This document shows positions 6,036 to 10,863 of a stretch of DNA of 10,863 nt, one piece after another. A program made the translations under genes and the position numbers. The notes below the pieces were generated by a model. The model was not told the origin of the DNA, did no database searches, and was given only the letters and a program-made list of their open reading frames with translations. The stretch is from assembly GCA_038133505.1 (NCBI GenBank), contig JAYPTI010000115.1:1-10863 (forward strand), read 5' to 3'. Numbering within the stretch: position 1 is the stretch's first letter; each line of letters begins with the position of its first letter. This stretch comes from JAYQUR01 sp038133505 (GTDB taxonomy: Bacteria; Pseudomonadota; Alphaproteobacteria; MPNO01; UBA830).

Positions 6036-7799
6036 TCAGATGTCCGCGTAGACGTGCGTTTCCGCCTTCGCGCCGGGATGCACCACGGCGCCTTCGCGCG
6101 CGTTTCCGACCGTCTGCGCATAGCGCCAAAGCGCGCCCGCCTGATAGTCGTGCTTGCGGGGCTTCCACTTCTTGAGGCGCTTCGCGAGTTCCGTCTTGGA
6201 CAGCTCGACGTCGAGCTTTCCCTTCTTCGCGTCGATCGAGATCATGTCGCCGTCCTTCAGGAGGCCGATCGGCCCGCCGACCGCCGCTTCCGGGCCGACA
6301 TGGCCAATGCAGAAGCCGCGCGTGCCGCCGGAGAAACGCCCGTCGGTGATCAGCGCGACCTTGTCGCCCAGTCCAAGACCGTAGAGCGCCGCCGTGGTCG
6401 ACAGCATCTCGCGCATGCCGGGGCCGCCCTTGGGGCCTTCGTAGCGGATGATGATGACGTCGCCATCCTTGATCTTGCCCTTCACGACCGCATCGAACGC
6501 CTCTTCCTCGCAATCGAAGCAGCGCGCGGGACCGCGGAACGTCAGCTCCTTCATGCCCGCGACCTTCACGATCGCGCCTTCGGGGGCGAGCGTGCCCTTG
6601 AGGCCAACGACGCCGCCGGTCGGCGACAGCGCGTCCTTCACCCGGTAGAAGACCTTCTGCTTCTCCGGGAACTTCACCTTGGCGTGGTTCTGCTTGAGCG
6701 TCTTGCCGGTGACCGTGATGCAGTCGCCGTGCAACAGTCCGTTATCGAGCAGTTCCTTGATGACCACCGGCACGCCGCCGGCGCGGTACATGTCGGTCGC
6801 GGTGTACTTGCCGCCCGGCATCAGGTCGGCGAGGTACGGCGTCTTCTTGAAGATGCGCGCCACGTCGTCGAGCGTGAACTTGATGCCCGCCTCGTTGGCG
6901 ATGGCCGGCAGATGCAGCCCGGCATTGGTCGAGCCGCCCGTCGCCGCGACGACGACCGCCGCGTTCTCGAGCGACTCGCGGGTGACGATATCGCGCGGCC
7001 GGATGTTCTTCGCCAGCAGATCCATGACGGCGACGCCCGAGGCGCGAACCATCTCGTCGCGCGACTTGTAGGCCGCCGGCGCGCCCGACGACGTCGGCAG
7101 GGCGAGCCCGATCGCCTCTGCGACGCATGCCATGGTGTTCGCCGTGTACTGCCCGCCGCACGAGCCCTCGCACGGGCACGCGACGCTCTCCAGTTCCTTG
7201 AGGTCCGCCGCGCTCATGTTGCCCGCGGAGTACTGACCGACGCCCTCGAAGACGTCGACGACGGTCACGTCCCTGCCCTGGAACTTGCCCGGCAGGATGG
7301 TGCCGCCGTAGACGAACACCGACGGCACGTTGAGCCGCACCATCGACATCATCATGCCCGGCAGCGACTTGTCGCAACCCGCGAGCCCGACGAGCGCGTC
7401 GTAGCAATGCCCGCGCATGGTGAGTTCGACCGAGTCCGCGATAATTTCGCGCGATACGAGCGACGACTTCATGCCTTCGTGGCCCATGGCGATGCCGTCG
7501 GTCACGGTGATCGTTGTGAACTCGCGCGGCGTGCCGCCGGCGGCCTTGACGCCGCGCTTCGCGGCCTGCGCCTGGCGCGACAGCGAGATGTTGCACGGCG
7601 CCGCCTCGTTCCAGCACGTGGCCACGCCGACCAGCGGCTGGTTGATCTCCTTTTCCGTCAGCCCCATCGCATAGAGGTAGCTGCGGTGCGGCGCGCGCTC
7701 CGGCCCGACCGTCGTATGGCGGCTGGGCAGCTTGTTCTTGTTGAATTTGCGCGCTTTCGTCTTTGCGCCACGTTTTGCGACGCCGGATCCATCGGGCAT
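6036..7799 (-). CDS. ilvD: Dihydroxy-acid dehydratase, [2Fe-2S] type
   Basis: 587-residue enzyme that dehydrates 2,3-dihydroxy-isovalerate and -methylvalerate to the 2-oxo acids in valine, isoleucine and leucine synthesis. Cluster ligands of the IlvD/Edd family are visible: Cys69 (WNEAAPCN), Cys142 (GLAGCDKSLPG) and Cys214 (GSCGGQYTANTM), the three-cysteine pattern known for [2Fe-2S] dehydratases; Asp101 (TDGIAMGHEGM) and Asp143-Lys144 match the magnesium and carbamylated-lysine positions. The C-terminal GRFSGGTRGFCIGHVGPEA is diagnostic. Residues 1-24 are a Lys/Arg-rich lead-in of no known role. The ATG at 7799 is chosen over an upstream in-frame ATG (7853) because a perfect AGGAGG lies five nt before it. 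The sugar-acid paralogues (Edd, xylonate dehydratase) are less likely, given the SRHTTVGPERAPHRSYLYAMGL start. Confidence 0.96.
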   Translation of the reverse strand: MPDGSGVAKRGAKTKARKFNKNKLPSRHTTVGPERAPHRSYLYAMGLTEKEINQPLVGVATCWNEAAPCNISLSRQAQAAKRGVKAAGGTPREFTTITVTDGIAMGHEGMKSSLVSREIIADSVELTMRGHCYDALVGLAGCDKSLPGMMMSMVRLNVPSVFVYGGTILPGKFQGRDVTVVDVFEGVGQYSAGNMSAADLKELESVACPCEGSCGGQYTANTMACVAEAIGLALPTSSGAPAAYKSRDEMVRASGVAVMDLLAKNIRPRDIVTRESLENAAVVVAATGGSTNAGLHLPAIANEAGIKFTLDDVARIFKKTPYLADLMPGGKYTATDMYRAGGVPVVIKELLDNGLLHGDCITVTGKTLKQNHAKVKFPEKQKVFYRVKDALSPTGGVVGLKGTLAPEGAIVKVAGMKELTFRGPARCFDCEEEAFDAVVKGKIKDGDVIIIRYEGPKGGPGMREMLSTTAALYGLGLGDKVALITDGRFSGGTRGFCIGHVGPEAAVGGPIGLLKDGDMISIDAKKGKLDVELSKTELAKRLKKWKPRKHDYQAGALWRYAQTVGNAREGAVVHPGAKAETHVYADI

Positions 7800-7804
7800 G
7801 GATG

Positions 7805-7810
7805 CCTCCT
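7805..7810 (-). promoter_or_regulatory. ilvD: Strong Shine-Dalgarno site that fixes the ilvD start
   Basis: Minus-strand AGGAGG, a full match to the anti-Shine-Dalgarno core, spaced five nt from the ATG at 7799. It rules against the longer reading that begins at 7853, whose extra 18 residues (MRRRRIIVRELEHPKEAS) translate this leader. Confidence 0.85.
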
Positions 7811-7845
7811 TCGGGTGTTCGAGTTCGCGGACAATAATGCGGCGG

Positions 7846-7876
7846 CGGCGCAATGCCTAGGGGTGCATTCCCGCCG
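7846..7876 (-). terminator. Imperfect hairpin between the TAXI gene and ilvD
   Basis: Two 5-bp helices are visible: plus-strand CGGCG (7846-7850) with CGCCG (7872-7876), and AATGC (7852-7856) with GCATT (7865-7869), separated by a small internal loop and closed by an 8-nt loop. It begins 5 nt after the TAXI stop. There is no uridine run after it on the minus strand, so an intrinsic terminator is doubtful; it could simply be a leader structure of ilvD. The remaining bases of the 82-bp gap show no convincing ilvD promoter. Confidence 0.28.
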
Positions 7877-7881
7877 ATCCG

Positions 7882-8790
7882 TCAGTCGAGATAGCCGGCC
7901 TCGCGATAGGCCGCGAGCGCGCCGGGATGAAGCGGCACGCCGCCGAATTCGAGTGCAGACGGACCCTCGGTCCGCAGCGGCTCGAACAGGCCGGCCAAGC
8001 CTTCGTAAAGCGGGTTGGCCCCGGCGAGCCGGTCGAAGTTCCCGAGGATCGCCGAGACGACGCGTCGGACGGCCTCTTCGTCCGTGCGTTCGTGCGCCGC
8101 GATGATATTCACGACCGCGAGCTGGTCGGTGTCCCCGTCGAGGCCCCGGAAGAAACCCGCCTGCATCGTCGACGGCCGGTAGAAATCGACGGCGCCGAAG
8201 ATCTTCGCGAGATCCCCGTCGGCGTGATCCAGGACCTTTACATCCATGCGCTCGCTGATGTCGCGCATCACCTCGTTCGGATAGGGGCACTGCCACTGTG
8301 CGTCCACCTCGCCGCGCTCGAGCGCTGCGCCGCCGTCCTCGAACGACAGATAGGCCGGCGAGATCGAGTCGAACGGAATGCCGAGCGCCCGGAAAATCGT
8401 GTGGATGTGCTGCACCATCCCGCTGCCTTCCGGGCCGATCGCGACCTTCTTGCCGATCAGGTCGCGCACCGTCTCGAGAGCGCTGTCGCGTCTGGCGATG
8501 AAGAACATCGCGCCCGAGTTGGCCGGCGCGACGTTGCGGATTTCGACCGGTTCGTCGAACGGCGGCTCGGCGTTCTTCGCGCGGCCGATCCAGTTCGACG
8601 CCATGAAACCGAGCTCGATCAGCCCGGCGTCCAGCCGGCGGCCGTTCTCGATGCTCGCCTGAACCGCGTCGAGCACCGTCACGTCCATGTCCGCGGTGTC
8701 GCGCAGCACGTCGGCGAGCGCCTCGCCCTCGGTCCAGAACGTCCCTCCCTTCTCCGAGGTGCCGATCCTGACGGCGATCCTTTCGCTCAT
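7882..8790 (-). CDS. TAXI-family solute-binding protein lacking a signal peptide
   Basis: 302-residue protein of the TAXI group, normally the periplasmic receptor of TRAP transporters. The N-terminal IGTSEKGGTFWTEGEALADVL (residues 9-29) matches the family opening, and the C-terminal PLHPGALAAYREAGYLD is the typical TAXI ending; the middle (GKKVAIGPEGSGMVQHIHTIFRALGI, LERGEVDAQW) fits the two-lobe binding fold. Family members usually start with a 20-30 residue export signal; here the mature-type domain begins four residues after the ATG. The start at 8790 is supported by GGGGA six nt upstream and an ATGA overlap with the YihY stop. Reading further upstream in frame gives an Arg-rich stretch, not a signal peptide. 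No TRAP permease lies in the window. It may act in the cytoplasm, perhaps as a ligand sensor or with the YihY-like protein; the ligand is unknown. Confidence 0.85.
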   Translation of the reverse strand: MSERIAVRIGTSEKGGTFWTEGEALADVLRDTADMDVTVLDAVQASIENGRRLDAGLIELGFMASNWIGRAKNAEPPFDEPVEIRNVAPANSGAMFFIARRDSALETVRDLIGKKVAIGPEGSGMVQHIHTIFRALGIPFDSISPAYLSFEDGGAALERGEVDAQWQCPYPNEVMRDISERMDVKVLDHADGDLAKIFGAVDFYRPSTMQAGFFRGLDGDTDQLAVVNIIAAHERTDEEAVRRVVSAILGNFDRLAGANPLYEGLAGLFEPLRTEGPSALEFGGVPLHPGALAAYREAGYLD

Positions 8791-9662
8791 GACGTTTCCC
8801 CTGACTCGTCGCTGCGGCTTTCGGCCAGCATGGCATTCAATTCGCCGCTTACGACGAAGATAACCGCCAGCGCATAAAAGAACAGCATCGTCGAGATCAC
8901 GCCGCCGAGGCTGCCGTAGATCTGCGTATAGCTCGCGAAATGCTCCAGGTAGAACGAGTAGATCCGCGTGGCCGCGATCACCATCACGCAGACGAGTCCG
9001 GCACCGGGGAGGACGCTGATCCAGCCGGGCGGATTGTTCGGCAGGAAGTGATAGAGCGCCGCACTGACCAGGAACAGGCTCCCCCCGCCGACGCCGTACT
9101 GGAGAACGTTCGGAAACCGGTCCGAGCGGAAATCGAAGGGCAATTCGATATAGGGGCTCGCGTAAAGCCAGAGGAGCGGCCCGACGACCAGGAAGACGAC
9201 CGCCAGGATCATGAAGCCGGAAAACATCAGCACGAGGCCGGTGCTCTGAAGACGGCACCGCCAGTACCGGCGCGTTTCGCGTACCCGGTAGGCGCGGTTT
9301 AGCGCGGTGCGCAGCCCTTCGAGGCCGGACCCGCTGATCCACAGGACCACCACCACGGACAGCGTCAGGAGGTTTGCATTGGCGTGCGCGATGACCTGCC
9401 CCACCGGCTGCCGGAGCGTATCGGCCACGTCGGCCGGAATCGCGTCGAACATAAGGTCGACGAGTTCCCGGCCCTGCTCCGCCTGCCCGAAAATACCGAG
9501 CAGCGTGAACACGAAAACGAGAAACGGCAGGAAGCTCATCAACGCGACGAAGGCGAGATAGCCCGACAGGGCGAAGCCGTCGTCGTCGATGAACCGCAAC
9601 AGAAGTCTGTAGACGAATCCGAGCGGGCGAAGCGCGCGTCCAAGCATGCCCGCCTCGCCCAT
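8787..9662 (-). CDS. YihY/BrkB-family inner-membrane protein
   Basis: 291-residue polytopic membrane protein with about six hydrophobic segments (roughly 33-57, 98-113, 142-168, 187-207, 219-235 and 250-274). The opening ALSGYLAFVALMSFLPFLVF and the late YGSLGGVISTMLFFYALAVIFVVSGELNAML are the two signature blocks of the YihY/virulence factor BrkB family. The family was once called ribonuclease BN in error; its function is not established. The ATG at 9662 sits 2 nt after the valS stop (TGA-CG-ATG). A second in-frame ATG at 9647 (residue 6) has a better ribosome site, GAGG five nt upstream, and may be the true start, giving 286 residues. The stop overlaps the ATG of the TAXI gene, so the three genes probably share one transcript. 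Confidence 0.9.
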   Translation of the reverse strand: MGEAGMLGRALRPLGFVYRLLLRFIDDDGFALSGYLAFVALMSFLPFLVFVFTLLGIFGQAEQGRELVDLMFDAIPADVADTLRQPVGQVIAHANANLLTLSVVVVLWISGSGLEGLRTALNRAYRVRETRRYWRCRLQSTGLVLMFSGFMILAVVFLVVGPLLWLYASPYIELPFDFRSDRFPNVLQYGVGGGSLFLVSAALYHFLPNNPPGWISVLPGAGLVCVMVIAATRIYSFYLEHFASYTQIYGSLGGVISTMLFFYALAVIFVVSGELNAMLAESRSDESGETS

Positions 9663-9664
9663 CG

Positions 9665-10863
9665 TCAGAGCGCGGACAGACGTTCCAGCGCGTCGGAAAG
9701 CTTGTCCCGCGACAGCTGATAATCGGCAAGCCGCTCGCGCTGCTCCTCGACGACCTCCGGCGGCGCCTTGGAGACGAAATTGTCGTTGGCGAGTTTCTTC
9801 TCGATCTTGCCGATCTCACAGTCGATCTTCGACTGCTCCTTCTGCAGCCGTTCGACTTCCTGCGAGACGTCGATGAAGTCGCCCACGGGCAGCGCCGCCG
9901 TCGCCTCGTCGACGACGATCTGGATCGCGCCTTCCGGCACCGCGTCGGCCGTGTCGATCGACGACAGCCGCGCGAGGCGGCGGATCAGCCCCTCGTGCGT
10001 CTCCAGACGGCCAAGCGTTTCGGCGGACGCGCCCGTCAGCGTCATCGGCAGTTCGGCCGACGGCGGTACGTTCATCTCCGAACGCACGGCGCGGACTTCG
10101 CTGACCATGCGGATCACCCAATCCATCTCGTCCTCCGCCCCGGGCGCGCGATACGCCGCGCCGAGCGCCGGCCAGGGTCGGTCGATCAGGGCGCCGCCGC
10201 GGCCGCTTTCCGGCGCGAGCTTGTCCCACAGTTCCTCGGTCACGAACGGCATCACCGGATGCAGGAAGTGCAGGATCTGATCCAGCACCCACGACGTCGT
10301 CGCGCGCACTTCCGCCTGCGCTTCCGCCGAGCCTTCCTGCAGGATCGGCTTGGTGAACTCGAGATACCAGTCGCAGAACTGATGCCAGGTGAACCGGTAG
10401 GCCGACTGCGCCGCCTCGTTGAAGCGGTAGCCTTCGAGCGCGTCGACGATCTCCGCGCAGGTCCTGGCCGTCTCGCCGACGATCCACTTGTTGACGGTCA
10501 GCGTGCACGACGCTGGATCGAACCCGTCGACGGGCACACAGCCGTTCATCTGCGTGAAGCGCGCGGCATTCCAGATCTTCGTTACGAAGTTCCGGTAGCC
10601 TTCGATCCGCCCGGTCGACAGCTTGATGTCGCGGCCCTGCGCCGCCAATGCGGTCAGGGTGAAGCGCAGCGCATCCGCGCCGTAATCGTCGATAAGCTCG
10701 AGCGGGTCCATGACGTTGCCCTTGCTCTTCGACATCTTCTGGCCCTGCTCGTCGCGGACCAGCGCGTGGATGTAGACGTCCTTGAACGGCACTTCGCCGT
10801 CGCGGAAATGCAGGCCCATCATGATCATCCGGGCGACCCAGAAGAAGATGATGTCGAAGCCGG
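9665..10863 (-). CDS. valS: Valyl-tRNA synthetase, C-terminal part (begins beyond the window)
   Basis: Class I synthetase that charges tRNA-Val in the cytoplasm. The visible ~399 residues start within the catalytic domain (GFDIIFFWVARMIMMGLHF, a ValS hallmark), contain the KMSKS loop as KMSKSKGNVMDP with DYGADALRFTL after it, then the helical anticodon-binding domain with HPVMPFVTEELW. The C-terminus is the ValS tRNA-binding coiled coil: heptad-like, charged residues in the last ~65 positions (EVERLQKEQSKIDCEIGKIEKKLAN through SDALERLSAL). The frame stays open to the right edge; the HIGH motif and editing domain lie outside. The stop is TGA at 9667-9665, 2 nt before the YihY-family ATG. Confidence 0.97.
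   Translation of the reverse strand, partial: GFDIIFFWVARMIMMGLHFRDGEVPFKDVYIHALVRDEQGQKMSKSKGNVMDPLELIDDYGADALRFTLTALAAQGRDIKLSTGRIEGYRNFVTKIWNAARFTQMNGCVPVDGFDPASCTLTVNKWIVGETARTCAEIVDALEGYRFNEAAQSAYRFTWHQFCDWYLEFTKPILQEGSAEAQAEVRATTSWVLDQILHFLHPVMPFVTEELWDKLAPESGRGGALIDRPWPALGAAYRAPGAEDEMDWVIRMVSEVRAVRSEMNVPPSAELPMTLTGASAETLGRLETHEGLIRRLARLSSIDTADAVPEGAIQIVVDEATAALPVGDFIDVSQEVERLQKEQSKIDCEIGKIEKKLANDNFVSKAPPEVVEEQRERLADYQLSRDKLSDALERLSAL

Noticed and set aside
5985..8105. 706-residue open frame on the plus strand, antisense to ilvD
   Set aside because: It is rich in Arg, Ala, Asp and His with no domain pattern, lies opposite the strongly supported ilvD, and is open only because GC-rich codon use suppresses stops on the other strand.
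7882..9819. 645-residue reading that extends the TAXI frame upstream through the YihY gene
   Set aside because: The extra ~340 residues are Arg/Pro-rich shadow translation of the YihY and valS genes; the start at 8790 has a good ribosome site and the ATGA overlap.
1..10863. CRISPR, tRNA/rRNA, insertion sequence, integron, phage or toxin-antitoxin content
   Set aside because: No repeat-spacer pattern, cloverleaf-like sequence, transposase or integrase motifs, or small gene pairs of that type were seen on either strand; the window is housekeeping chromosome.

Overview
The window is a GC-rich (well over 60% by eye), densely packed piece of bacterial chromosome. Its gene content and order point to an alphaproteobacterium: dgt running into argS, facing a divergent strand that carries an erpA-type Fe-S protein and exonuclease III. 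I see no rRNA, tRNA, CRISPR array, insertion sequence, integrase or phage gene, so this is core-genome sequence rather than an island. Genus cannot be fixed from these data.

Layout. Positions 1-2193 (minus strand): the N-terminal third-to-half of argS (runs off the left edge), preceded by dgt; the two overlap by an ATGA. Positions 2194-2282: a short divergent control region with two near-identical ~20-bp direct repeats flanking an AT-rich core. Positions 2283-4596 (plus strand): a metallophosphoesterase of the GpdQ/CpdA type, an ErpA/IscA-type Fe-S carrier, exonuclease III, and a 65-residue two-helix membrane protein. Positions 4593-7799 (minus strand): an SLC1-type Na+/dicarboxylate-amino acid symporter, preceded by ilvD (dihydroxy-acid dehydratase). 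Positions 7882-10863 (minus strand): the C-terminal part of valS, then a YihY/BrkB membrane protein, then a TAXI-type solute-binding protein, joined by a 2-nt gap and an ATGA overlap, so they probably form one operon.

How the parts fit. Most genes are housekeeping: aminoacylation (argS, valS), dNTP pool control (dgt), Fe-S assembly (erpA), DNA repair (xthA) and branched-chain amino acid synthesis (ilvD, itself an Fe-S enzyme). No gene cluster here looks like an undescribed multi-gene system. The points most worth a second look are smaller. (1) A 40-nt hairpin with a GNRA tetraloop covers the ribosome binding site of the symporter and ends four bases before its ATG. (2) The TAXI solute-binding protein has no signal peptide and no TRAP permease beside it, but is translationally coupled to a membrane protein. 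(3) The symporter has Gly in place of the sodium-site Asp of the NMDGT motif. (4) Paired direct repeats lie in the dgt/phosphodiesterase divergent region. (5) Two convergent genes share one CTAG as both stop codons.
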